Below are positions 35,783-46,875 of a stretch of 64,000 nt of DNA, in pieces. Every line of letters begins with the position of its first letter. Within the stretch, counting starts at the first letter, position 1. A program made the position numbers and the translations under genes. Origin of the DNA: Spongilla lacustris (Eukaryota; Porifera; Demospongiae; Spongillida; Spongillidae); contig OX442417.1 of the NCBI GenBank assembly GCA_949361645.1, forward strand, positions 1,004,164-1,068,163, written 5' to 3'. Under the pieces are notes generated by a model. That model was not told where the DNA came from and searched no databases. It worked only from the letters and a program-made list of their open reading frames with translations.

Positions 35783-36976
35783 CACGTGTCTGACTGACTT
35801 TTTAGGGTCTGGGTTCCACAGTAGTTCACGTGCCTTTCTGTATGTTTGTGTTTTTTGGGTCTGGGCTCCGTAGTATAGGTTTGCTGGGTAGTTTGCTGGA
35901 ACTCTACATAGCTCGTAAGTGTTGGGGTACTGGGTGAGTCTCTGGATTGGGCGTGGGGTTTGTTTTTGCAATTTAGCTCTTACGAAGTAGTTGCTCAAGG
36001 AACGGTTCTTTTTGAGAGCAATACGTGGTGTCACCGGAAACAATTGGTTTAGTAGCGGATCTATCTTTACATCTTCCCAGATCTGTGTGAGTTTCTCGCG
36101 GACTCTGGGGATGTGTGTGTTGTATGTGAGAGATAGAAACGGCGTGTCGGGAAGGTTAGTCTTTTCTTTTTTCTTGTACAGAATTTTGTGTCTGTCTTTG
36201 AAGTGTATTTGTCTAATAAGTGTTTTTACGGTGTCTTTTTTGTAACCTCTGTCTATCAATGCCGTCTCTAGCTTCTGGGTCTGCTGATTGAAGTTGGTTT
36301 CGTCTGAGTTTGTTCTGAGGAATCTGTATGTTTCACCGAGAGTGATGCTTTTGGTGATGCTCTCCGGATGGAAGGAAGAACCATGGACATAAGCTTGTTT
36401 GTTTGTGGGTTTAATGTATGTTTTTATGTCTAGAGTTTGTTTTGATTGGAAGTTTGTTCCTTTGTATATGGTGGTGTCCAAGAAATGAGCTTGTTCAGGG
36501 GAGTATTCTCCTGTGAATTTCATTGTGGGATGGGCTTCATTGCATTTTTGTAAGAAGGTCTCAAAGTCTGTATTTGTCCCGTGCCAGGCGACAAAAATGT
36601 CGTCTATGTATCGTAACCAGAGCTTGATTTTGTCATACCCCATTTTTATGAGTGTTTGTTCAAGTTCTCCCATGAAGATGCCACTGTATGCAGGGGCAAT
36701 GGTGTTACCCATTGGGACTCCTCTTGTCTGGAGGTAAAACTCTCCATCAAACTCAAAGACATTGTTGTGTGTCACCATGTTCAGTAGGTCTGCAAGTACT
36801 GGTATGTCTGGCATGTCTGTGAGTTGTTTGGAGGTCTTCAGTTCTCTTAGTGCTTGGAGGGCACATTGGTTGCCCTCTTCTACGGGTATGTTGGTATACA
36901 TGTTGGTGACATCTATTGTACAGAGGAGAATGTCCCGTGGGAAGGCACGATACAAAAGACTTACACATACCCCCAA
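35756..36976 (-). CDS. Penelope-like reverse transcriptase, N-terminally truncated
   Basis: 406 codons. Motif A is TIDVTNMYTNIP (D22), motif B RGVPMGN (85-91), motif C YIDDIF (D125, D126). Then come FLDTTIYK, a HPESITKSI...RFLR segment and a LFPVTPRIALKKNRSLSNYFVRAKL-type region (quoted in part), all typical of Penelope-like elements rather than LTR or LINE enzymes. The fingers (motifs 1-2) upstream of motif A are missing, and no GIY-YIG nuclease follows the VRAKL region, where it would normally lie. The stop codon lies within hammerhead motif 2. Presumably dead as an enzyme. Confidence 0.85.
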   Translation of the reverse strand: MGVCVSLLYRAFPRDILLCTIDVTNMYTNIPVEEGNQCALQALRELKTSKQLTDMPDIPVLADLLNMVTHNNVFEFDGEFYLQTRGVPMGNTIAPAYSGIFMGELEQTLIKMGYDKIKLWLRYIDDIFVAWHGTNTDFETFLQKCNEAHPTMKFTGEYSPEQAHFLDTTIYKGTNFQSKQTLDIKTYIKPTNKQAYVHGSSFHPESITKSITLGETYRFLRTNSDETNFNQQTQKLETALIDRGYKKDTVKTLIRQIHFKDRHKILYKKKEKTNLPDTPFLSLTYNTHIPRVREKLTQIWEDVKIDPLLNQLFPVTPRIALKKNRSLSNYFVRAKLQKQTPRPIQRLTQYPNTYELCRVPANYPANLYYGAQTQKTQTYRKARELLWNPDPKKSVRHVLQRLRKEL

Positions 36977-37048
36977 TGAATATGTTTAACATACGCTACC
37001 CTTGTCCGTTATGAGAATCCATCAGATCTTTTTGGGTTTCGTCACTTC

Positions 37049-37095
37049 CAACGCGACCGGTTTCGGAGCTTCGATAGCTCCTTCTTCAGGCGAGA
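37049..37095 (-). ncRNA. Hammerhead ribozyme motif 1
   Basis: Minus strand reads CGC, CTGAAGA, a GGAGCT/AGCTCC hairpin with loop ATCGA, GAAAC, CGGTC, GCG. All core positions of a type I hammerhead are present (N7 is A). It lies 72 nt upstream of the truncated reverse transcriptase, as in the terminal repeats of Penelope-like elements. Confidence 0.72.
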
Positions 37096-38007
37096 CAGGT
37101 GATGAAACACGTTGTCACAACTTGGAGCACGTGATATGACAATTGTCTATTTATCCGTCTTCAGTCTTATGTCTTGCTCGAATTTTAAATGTCTCCATGG
37201 CTGAAATGTCTGCTTAATATGACAAGTCCGTGGTTCACCTCTGAGCTCTTGGAAGATAGGCCCAACCTGCAGTGGGCAAGATCTAGGAAACTGGGTGTTA
37301 TGGTTTTTATTTTCTTGTATCATGAATGGTATGTAGCTGTCTAGACCAGAAAGGGCTATTTTTAGATGTCAGTCTAACATGGTCTGTCTTCCAGTGGGAC
37401 ATTTAGGTTGTGGCATCAGTGTTTGACTTGTATCTGAATGTGATTGCCTTGTCTCTGGCATGTAAAACATTTTATACCATGTACCACAACATAATGACTT
37501 AACATGTATAGCCATTTGTATATGTACCTAGCTTGTGGCATTACTATCTGACTCTGAATTGATTGTGTTTGCCTTGTCTCTGGCATGTATAGCGCTTTAA
37601 ACCATGTACCACAAGATAATGATTTTATATGTATAGGCAGGGAGCACCAGCTGTCACACAACCAGAGTGTCTATGTGGCCCCCACTTAATGCCAGTGGAG
37701 AAGGCAGCCCTCACACTGGAAATGGAGTCAGTAGCCCCAACAATTTCAGGGGACATGTGCATGTACGCACATGTACCAATGGAATAACACATGTCCCACC
37801 AATGGAACCATGCAGTGGAACTTTTAGCCCTCACAATAAGTGGACTTATTACTTAGCAGCCCCCACAACCTGTCTTTCACTGAAAGAGGGGGCTAATGGG
37901 ACCATCACCACACAGTACAACTACCAGCCTTCCTCATTGCAAGCCAATGGAACCTCTGCTCAAACATTGGAGCTACCAGTCTTCTCACAAATAGAGCTAT
38001 CATACCC

Positions 38008-40387
38008 CCACACTGCTAGCAGAAATGTGGCCCGCACAATAATGCCAATGGAGATGCCAGCCCTCAGGCTGCAAATGGAATCAGCATCCCCAACAATTTC
38101 AGGGGAGCAATGAACTACATGTACCAACAACACGTGATGACCTCACTATCAGATCAATCATTAACCCTCACTCCGCAAGTGGTCTTAACAGGCTCCACAC
38201 ATTAAGACCAACCCCCCCCCCCCCCCCCCTCCCCCCCCCCACTATCTTTCTTTCAATACAAGTTGAGTCAACTGGGATCCCCCACACAGTAGAACCACCA
38301 GCCCCCTCACCGCAAGCTCATGAACAATACCAGTGGAACCTGTAAAGTCTACACTGCAACTGAACTTAATAAATAAAGCCTCACACTGCAGCCAGCAGCC
38401 CATGGAACCATTCTTACAGAACACCCTCAGCTACCCAGGGCCAATGGGGTAGCCTCCACAAAGTCAGTGAAGATGCCACCCCAAGTTGAGTCAGCAGCCC
38501 CCACACAAACAAGGGCCAATAGGGCCAGCCCCACACAGTACAATCACCAGCCCCTCTCTGCTCACTTCAAATAGAGCCACTAGACCCTCTACCAGTACAC
38601 ACTGCAAGTCCAGACGGCAGGCCACATGAGTGGAGCCCTCTCACCGATGGAGCCCAGCAAGGAAGTACCAGCTGCCACACAACCAGTGGTTAATTGAGCC
38701 CCCAGAATAATGCCAGTGGAGAAACCAGCCCTCGCACTGCAAGTGGATTCAGCAACCCCAAAAATTTCAGGGGTACATGTAAATGTACTTGAGGGGGAAA
38801 AGAAAACCACACATGCCCTCTTCAAACACTACAACAGAACAAGTGGAACTTTAAGCCCTCATAGTTAATACGTAGCAGTCCCCACAGCCCCCCCCACCCC
38901 CCCCCCCACCCCCGCTACTACCTGTCCTACATGTACAATGAAAGAGGGGCCAATCAGCCAATGGGACAGTACAACCACCAACCCTCTTCATTAGTCAGGG
39001 AACATGTACCAAGAACACATGCCGTCACTACAAGTTGAACCTCAATGCAAGTGGACTTAACAGGCCCACCACACACTGGTGCCAGCCCTCCCCCCCCCCC
39101 CCCCCCCTCAGCCCCCCTCTGCTCACTACGTGTCCTTCACTGCAAGTTGCGTCAGCTGTCCATGAGCCAATGGGGGCCATAGAACTACCACTCCGCCTCA
39201 CTGCAATCACACACTACCTTTGGAACCAACCATTAACCCCCATACTGCAAGTGAACTCAATACTTCAAAACCTGACCCCCACACTGCCAGCAAGGGAGCA
39301 CCAGCTGTCACACAACCAGAGTGTCAATGTGGCCCCCACTTAATGCCAGTGGAGAAGGCAGCCCTCACACTGTAAATTGAGTCAGTAGCCCCATGCAGCA
39401 ATTTCAGGCGACATGTGCACGTATACACATGTACCAATGGAATCACACATGCCCCCTTCAAACACTACCAATGGAACCAGTGGAACGTTTAGCCCTCACA
39501 GCAAGTGGACTTATTCCTTAGCAGCCTCCACAGCGCCCACCCTCACCCCCCCACTACCTGTCCTTCACTGAAAGAGGGGGCTAATGGGACCATCACCACA
39601 CAGTACAACTACCAGCCTTCCTCATTGCAAGTCAATGGAACCATTAACTCCCAAGCTGCAATTGAACTTAGTAACCTCACACTGCAAGTCCAGTCAAAAG
39701 CGCTGCACAACCAGTGGAGCCACCAGCCCTTCCACATGTAGTGTTATCAAACCGTTCACTGCCAGCCGTCAATGGAGCCCCCATAATAATGCCCATACTC
39801 TACAAATGGTTCCCCTTCATGTGTGGGTTACACTGGTAGTGAGGAGGCTGGTGACTTTGCTGACAGTGTGGGGTCTGCTAACTTCACTTGGGAAGGTGTG
39901 ATGCATAATATTGTTGCCTTTATGGACTGTGCCTACGTGTGCAATTTACATGCATTTGTATATTCCACATGTTACTTTTATGACATTTAAAATGGTACTT
40001 ATTGCTCCATGTACATAAAGCACTAGTTTCCAGCAAGAGGGTACATGTACATGTACATTTTAGATGTACAACTCAAACCTTCTTGTATGCCTTGCTTGCC
40101 TATATAAACCAACTACCACCCTAAATCAGTACTGATAGGGCAGGTAATGATATTCACCCACCAATAACAAGGCTTCACTTCACCTCAGATAAAATTGTGT
40201 GCACAGAAAACAGGTATACAGTGGCTCCAATAGGGACTGGTAATTTACACATAGTGTGGAGGCTAGTAGCTCCACTGGTAGATGATGGCTTGTCTAAAAC
40301 TGTCGGGGTGCCAAGTCCATATGCAGTTTGGGGGGCTCTGGACCGTTGATTGTAAAGGACAGGAGCTGGCCCCAGTGCTAATATAAG
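38008..40387 (+). repeat. Direct duplicate within element 5, copy 2
   Basis: Second copy of 32650-35029. Beyond 40387 it continues into the turning point of the element, where copy 1 is interrupted by the retroelement. Confidence 0.85.
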
Positions 40388-43300
40388 TCCAATTGCAGTG
40401 AGGGCTAATGGTTCCACTGGTTCCATGTGTTGTGTTAGGAGCAGAGAATGTGTGGGTCCATTGGTACATGGTAGTTCAGAGGGCTGGCATTATTGTGGGG
40501 TGACGCCTGGTTATGTGGCAGCTGATGGCTGACTGGACTTGCAGTGTGCCTAGTGGCTCCATTTGAAGTGAGCAGAGAGGGGCTGGTGGTTGTACTGTGC
40601 GGAGCTGGCCCTACAGGCTCCTGTTTGTGTGGAGGCTGCTGACTCAACTTGGGTACTGGCTTTGTGGAGGCTACCCCATCGGCTCTGGAATGGTTCCATA
40701 AGTTGTGCATGGGCATGGACATGTGAGGCTATTAAGTTCAGTTGTAGGGAACACTTTACAGGTTCCACTGGTATTGTTCACGAGCTTGAGGTGAGGGGGC
40801 TGGTGGTGGCCCCTCAAATGCTGACTCAACTTATATGCAGCAATAGAAAGGTAGCGGGGGCGTGGGCTGGCCTCAGTGCGTGGTACCTGCTAGGTCCACT
40901 TGTGGAGTGAGGATTAATGGCTCATCTGGTAGTGAGGGCATGTGTTATCGATACATGTAGTTAGTGGCTCGCCTAAAATTGGTGGGGATGCCGACTCCAT
41001 TTGCTGTGTGATGGCTGGCATCTCCACTGGCATTATTGTGGGGGCCACATTTCTGCTAGCAGTGTGGGGGTATGATAACTGTATTTGTGAGAAGGCTGGT
41101 AGCTCCAATGTTTGAGCAGAGGTTCCATTGGCTTGCAATGAGGAAGGCTGGTAGTTGTACTGTGTGGGGATGGTCCCATTAACCCCCTCTTTCAGTAAAG
41201 GACAGGTAGTGGGGGGGGGGGGTGGGCGCTGTGGAGGCTGCTAAGGAATAAGTCCACTTGCTGTGAGGGCTAAACATTCCACTGGTAGTGTTTGAAGGAG
41301 GCATGTGTGATTCCATTGGTACATGCACATGTCCACTGAAATTGTTGCATGGGGCATTTACAGTGTGAGGGCTGCCTTCTCCACTGGCATTAAGTGGGGG
41401 CCACATTGACACTCTGGTTGTATGACAGCTGGTGCTCCCTTGCTGGCAGTGTGGGGGTCAGGTTTTGCAGTATTGAGTTCACTTGCAGTATGGGGGTTAA
41501 TGGTTGGTTCCAAAGGTAGTGTGTGATTACAGTGAGGCGGAGTGGTAGTTCTATGGCCCCCATTGGCTCATGGACAGCTGACGCAACTTGCAGTGAAGGA
41601 CACGTAGTGAGCAGAGGGGGGCTGAGGGGGGGGGAGGGCTGGCACCAGTGTGTGGTGGGTCTGTTAAGTCCACTTGCATTGAGGTTCAACTGGTTGTGAC
41701 GGCATGTGTTCATGGTATATGTCCCCTGACCAATGAAGAGGGTTGGTGGTTGTACTGTCCCATTGGCTGATTGGCCCCTCTTTCATTGTTAGTAGGGAGG
41801 AGGGCTGTGGGGACTGCTACATATTAACTATGAGGGCTTAAAGTTCCACTTGTTCTGTTGTAGTGTTTGAAGAGGGCATGTGTAGTTTTCTTTTCCCCCT
41901 CAAGTACATTTACATGTACCCCTGAAATTTTTGGGGTTGCTGAATCCACTTGCAGTGCAAGGGCTGGTTTCTCCACTGGCATTATTCTGGGGGCTCGATT
42001 AACCACTGGTTGTGTGGCAGCTGGTACTTCCTTGCTGGGCTCCATCGGTGAGAGGACTCAACTGGTGTGGCTTGCTGTCTGGACTTGCAGTGTGTGTACT
42101 GGTAGAGGGTCTAGTGGCTCTATTTGAAGTGAGCAGAGAGGGGCTGGTGATTGTACTGTGTGGGGCTGGCCCTATTGGCCCTTGTTTGTGTGGGGGCTGC
42201 TGACTCAACTTGGGGTGGCATCTTCACTGACTTTGTGGAGGCTACCCCATTGGCCCTGGGTAGCTGAGGGTGTTCTGTAAGAATGGTTCCATGGGCTGTT
42301 GGCTGCAGTGTGAGGCTTTATTTATGAAGTTCAGTTGCAGTGTAGACTTTACAGGTTCCACTGGTATTGTTCATGAGCTTGCGGTGAGGGGGCTGGTGGT
42401 TCTACTGTGTGGGGGATCCCAGTTGACTCAACTTGTATTGAAAGAAAGATAGTGGGGGGAGGGGGGGGGGGGGTTGGTCCCAATGTGTGGAGCCTGTTAA
42501 GGCCACTTGTGGAGTGAGGGTTAATGATTGATCTGGTAGTGAGGTCATCACGTGTTGTTGGTACATGTAGTTCATTGCTCCCCTGAAATTGTTGGGGATG
42601 CTGATTCCATTTGCAGCCTGAGGGCTGGCATCTCCATTGGCATTATTGTGCGGGCCACATTTCTGCTAGCAGTGTGGGGGTATGATAGCTCTATTTGTGG
42701 GAAGACTGGTAGCTCCAATGTTTGAGCAGAGGTTCCATTGGCTTGCAATGAGGAAGGCTGGTAGTTGTACTGTGTGGTGATGGTCCCATTAGCCCCCTCT
42801 TTCAGTGAAAGACAGGTTGTGGGGGCTGCTAAGTAATAAGTCCACTTATTGTGAGGGCTAAAAGTTCCACTGCATGGTTCCATTGGTGGGACATGTGTTA
42901 TTCCATTGGTACATGTGCGTACATGCACATGTCCCCTGAAATTGTTGGGGCTACTGACTCCATTTCCAGTGTGAGGGCTGCCTTCTCCACTGGCATTAAG
43001 TGGGGGCCACATAGACACTCTGGTTGTGTGACAGCTGGTGCTCCCTTGCTGGCAGTGTGGGGGTCAGGTTTTGCAGTATTGAGTTCACTTGCAGTATGGG
43101 GGTTAATGGTTGGTTCCAAAGGTAGTGTGTGATTGCAGTGAGGCGGAGTGGTAGTTCTATGGCCCCCATTGGCTCATGGACAGCTGATGCAACTTGCAGT
43201 GAAGGACACGTAGTGAGCAAAGGGGGGCTGAGGGGGGGGGGGGGGGGAGGGCTGGCACCAGTGTGTGGTAGGCCTGTTAAGTCCACTTGCATTGAGGTTC

Positions 43301-44619
43301 AACTTGTAGTGACGGCATGTGTTCTTGGTACATGTTCCCTGACTAATGAAGAGGGTTGGTGGTTGTACTGTCCCATTGGCTGATTGGCCCCTCTTTCATT
43401 GTACATGTAGGACAGGTAGTAGCGGGGGGGGGGGGGGGGGGGGGGGCTGTGGGGACTGCTACGTATTAACTATGAGGGCTTAAAGTTCCACTTGTTCTGT
43501 TGTAGTGTTTGAAGAGGGCATGTGTGGTTTTCTTTTCCCCCTCAAGTACATTTACATGTACCCCTGAAATTTTTGGGGTTGCTGAATCCACTTGCAGTGC
43601 GAGGGCTGGTTTCTCCACTGGCATTATTCTGGGGGCTCGATTAACCACTGGTTGTGTGGCAGCTGGTACTTCCTTGCTGGGCTCCATCGGTGAGAGGGCT
43701 CCACTCATGTGGCCTGCCGTCTGGACTTGCAGTGTGTACTGGTAGAGGGTCTAGTGGCTCTATTTGAAGTGAGCAGAGAGGGGCTGGTGGTTGTACTGTG
43801 TGGGGCTGGCCCTATTGGCCCTTGTTTGTGTGGGGGCTGCTGACTCAACTTGGGGTGGCATCTTCACTGACTTTGTGGAGGCTACCCCATTGGCCCTGGG
43901 TAGCTGAGGGTGTTCTGTAAGAATGGTTCCATGGGCTGCTGGCTGCAGTGTGAGGCTTTATTTATTAAGTTCAGTTGCAGTGTAGACTTTACAGGTTCCA
44001 CTGGTATTGTTCATGAGCTTGCGGTGAGGGGGCTGGTGGTTCTACTGTGTGGGGGATCCCAGTTGACTCAACTTGTATTGAAAGAAAGATAGTGGCGGGG
44101 GGAGGGGGGGGGGGGGGTTGGTCCCAATGTGTGGAGCCTGTTAAGACCACTTGCAGAGTGAGGGTTAATGATTGATCTGGTAGTGAGGTCATCACGTGTT
44201 GTTGGTACATGTAGTTCATTGCTCCCCTGAAATTGTTGGGGATGCTGATTCCATTTGCAGCCTGAGGGCTGGCATCTCCATTGGCATTATTGTGGGGGCC
44301 ACATCCCTGCTGGCAGTGTGGGTGTCTGATGATCTATCTGCGAGAGGGCTGGTGTCTCCACTGGCATTGTGGATGTTAGCTCCATTGGCCAGGTTAGCTG
44401 GTGGCTCCCTTGCTGGAATTATGGGGCCTGTTAATTCCACTTGATGGCTCCACTATTTGGAATGTGAGGCCATTAATTTAAATTGCAGCATGAGGCATAA
44501 TGGTTCCAAAGGTATATAGTGTGCACTTGCAGTGAGGGGGCTTGTGGTTCTGCTGTGTGGGGATGGCCTCTTTGGCCCCAGGGCTGCTGAGCGAACTTGT
44601 AGTGAAGGGCCTAGCCCCA

Positions 44620-44868
44620 TTAGCCCCTGGCTATGTGGGGGTGGGGCTGGTGGCTCTTTTGGTAATTCAGGGGCTGCTCACTCCCTATCACTAATACAAC
44701 CACCAACGTCAGTGGTACGACCGCCATCGCTACTTTTCTCAATCTCTCCATCCTCGTCCAATGTATCGAGCTTGAATATCGATCGTCGTATTCGTACTGT
44801 TCGAACTCATCTGCCGACTGATTCAGTGACTCGACGAGCTCGCCTTCACTCGTGTTATACGTCACCAT
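44620..44868 (-). pseudogene. Relic of transposase 5' end in right arm of element 5
   Basis: Inverted counterpart of 32103-32351, 82 codons with one visible change (ELYEYDD to EQYEYDD). It starts at the conserved ATG next to CATATCGTTTATCTACACCG. Confidence 0.75.
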
Positions 44869-45396
44869 ATCGTTTATCTACACCGAAAAACAACCGTAAC
44901 AAGCACTACAATTCAGCCGCCCGTTTGTTTGGTGACCTTATAGGTGTGGTTATCACGCCCTATAGGAATAGTTGAATATTCATGCGCTCCGGAGAATGGA
45001 AACTGTTCCGTGTACATATAAAGGCGCGATTCGAGCGGGAAACGTGTACTTACTTTGCACAGCTGTTTCTCCGTAACGGTTTGTATGAAAATTAACGAAC
45101 AGAACAAATCAATAGGTATAGGACCTCTCTACCTACAAACCGAATTTGAAGCGATTTGATTACTCCTACCTAAAGTTATGTCGGGTTTGAACCCGGTGTG
45201 GTATCGGACGTTGCAATCCTGGCACGGAGTAAGTGCAAGACCCCAAAATATATTTTAGCATAGAGAAATGGTGTAGTATGAAGTGCTGAAAATAGGAAGT
45301 CAATAGTGCAAACCCTTTTGAAGATATAGCGCTTTGAATTGGATGCTATATATATAAAATTCACAAGCATCAAAATCTCATAGAACGTTCCATATA

Positions 45397-46216
45397 TGGG
45401 ACAGTTTCCGCGAAAATGTCCGAGTTTTATAACATTATAATCTTATAAAAATGCTTCTTGTTTGAGTCGCTATATCTTCCGAACGCTAAACGGTATCGAA
45501 TTTCTATTTTCAAAAGTTCATACTACACCATTTCGCTATGATAAATTACATTTTGGAGTCTTGCACTTGCTCCATGCCAGTATTGCAACGTTCGATACCC
45601 GACCGGGTTCAAACCCGTCATAACTTTGGGTAGGAGTAATCAAATCGCTTCAAATTTGGTTTGTAGGTACAGAGGTCCTATACCTATCGATTTGTACTGT
45701 TCGCTAATTTTTATGCCATCCGTTACGGAGATACAGTTGAACAAACTACGTGCACTTTTTCCCGCTCGTTTCGCGCCTATGATATAACAACCGCCTCCCC
45801 ATACATTGAGCGGGACGCGATTTGCCAAAATCATTGGCAGGAATCGAGCGGGATAAAGTGGACGTAGTTTGTTCAACTGTATCTCCGTAACGGATGGCAT
45901 AAAAATTAACGAACAGAACAAATCGATAAGTATAGGACCTCTATACCTACAAACCGAATTTGAAGCGATTTGATTACTCCTACCTAAAGTTATGGCGGGT
46001 TTGAACCTGGTCGGGTATCGAACGTTGCAATACTGGCATGGAGCAAGTGTAAGACTCCAAAATGTAATTTATCATAGAAAAATGGTGTAATATGAACTTT
46101 CGAAAATAGGAAGTTGATAGCGTTTAGCGTTCGGAAGATATAGCGATTCAAACAAGAAGTATTTTTATAAGATTATAATGTTATAAAACTCGGACATTTT
46201 CGCGGAAACTGTCCCA
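45397..46216. mobile_element. Foldback element 6 (820-bp palindromic copy)
   Basis: Ends TGGGACAGTTTCCGCGAAAA and complement; made of two inverted outer domains like elements 2 and 7 but a different subtype (GTCCGAGTTTTATAAC next to the tip). It abuts element 5 with six bases between. No coding capacity. Confidence 0.88.
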
Positions 46217-46443
46217 TATATATATATAATTATAATTATATAATTATTATATATATAATATAATAATATTATAATTATAATTATATATATAATTTCTAAT
46301 TTTCCAAAAAAAAACTCCACTGCGCATGCAACTCAGCGGTCATTGTGCAAAGCAGCAATATTCCTATGCATATTGTTAGGTAAGTTATGCACAATGTTTC
46401 ATTTCGTACCATTAGAATTTAATACCCAGCATGCAATACTTAC
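46217..46443. other. AT run and end of the giant intron
   Basis: An ~75-bp AT/TA run borders element 6, followed by ~150 bp of unique intron sequence up to the GTAAGT donor of the exon at 46444-46573. Confidence 0.7.
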
Positions 46444-46573
46444 CTATTCTGCTGCATACTGCCTTGGTCACCTCCAGGACTGAATGGCTGTCATCAACAG
46501 CCATGACTTTGATAAAACCTTCCAGCGTACGCACGCGAACAAAGCGCATCTTACTACGATATTCCAGAGTGTC
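46444..46573 (-). CDS. Talin-like FERM protein: F0/F1 exon just upstream of the giant intron
   Basis: 130-bp exon from a TATAG acceptor to a GTAAGT donor. It starts in phase 0 and ends with one extra base. It reads DTLEYRSKMRFVRVRTLEG and then VMAVDDSHSVLEVTKAVCSRI, aligning end to end with talin DTMEYRKKQRPLKIRMLDG and IMVDDSKTVTDMLMTICARI. The following G codon is completed by the first two bases of the exon at 2121. This fixes the gene's continuity across 44 kb. Confidence 0.9.
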
Positions 46574-46628
46574 CTATACGCGTGAAGTTGTCGAGTTAAT
46601 ATTGTGCCAAAGACAATTACATCCTCAC

Positions 46629-46714
46629 CCCATCAGAGAGCTTATATTCCTCCAACGGTTTGGTCATATCGAGCCACGTCCTATCGGTTGGTTTCAGCAG
46701 TCCAAACTGCTCAA
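46629..46714 (-). CDS. Talin-like FERM protein: F0 exon
   Basis: 86-bp exon between acceptor GCTTCCAG and donor GTGAGG. It starts with two bases completing a codon and reads EQFGLLKPTDRTWLDMTKPL then EEYKLSDG, matching talin F0 (DFGLFLSDDDPKKGIWLEAG, then YYMLRNG). A 55-bp intron separates it from the next exon. F0 in talin binds the GTPase Rap1; whether this is kept cannot be judged. Confidence 0.85.
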
Positions 46715-46875
46715 CTGGAAGCAAATGTATGAAAAAAGAAAACTTATATGCCACTACCACTTGAAGAATTAATATGGCTTTAAGGGAGCCTTTTCGTGAT
46801 GCATTGGCCTACGCTGACCTGCAAATGTACTCCACTATACATGTGTAAATTGTGCTTACATGTGGCGCCATTTAC

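Larger units (their letters stand above)
35030..37636 (-). mobile_element. Penelope-like retroelement fragment inside element 5
   Basis: 2.6 kb of sequence absent from the other arm copies. On the minus strand it contains hammerhead motif 1 (37049-37095), a 5'-truncated reverse transcriptase ORF (35756-36976), hammerhead motif 2 (35734-35782) and a 187-codon ORF. Flanks are element 5 arm sequence on both sides, but not the two halves of a simple target site. 37395-37640 is a ~120-bp tandem duplication (GCCTTGTCTCTGGCATGTA in each). Confidence 0.75.
31581..45390. mobile_element. Foldback element 5 (13.8 kb, different tips, hosts a retroelement)
   Basis: Inverted ends read GAACGTTCTATGAGATTTTG and TGCTTGTGAATTTTATATAT, unlike the TGGGACAG tips of its neighbours, but from ~31670 inward the outer domain is the family one. 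Arms pair as 31581-33900 with 45390-43060 and 37640-39280 with 43055-41380. The left arm has an extra 3.7 kb made of a duplicated arm segment plus a Penelope-like insertion. Arm interiors are ACTGCAAGTG-rich. Relics of the transposase start occur in both arms. No intact transposase. Confidence 0.82.

Noticed and set aside
3117..46216. Palindromic assembly artefact explaining the inverted repeats
   Set aside because: Six structures have different arms, precise shared tips, differing indels between arms and TA spacers, and a seventh lies elsewhere; an artefact would not give this. Not fully excluded without reads.
46431..46772. 113-codon plus-strand ORF
   Set aside because: It is the shadow of two talin-like exons on the minus strand, which have homology and matching splice phases.
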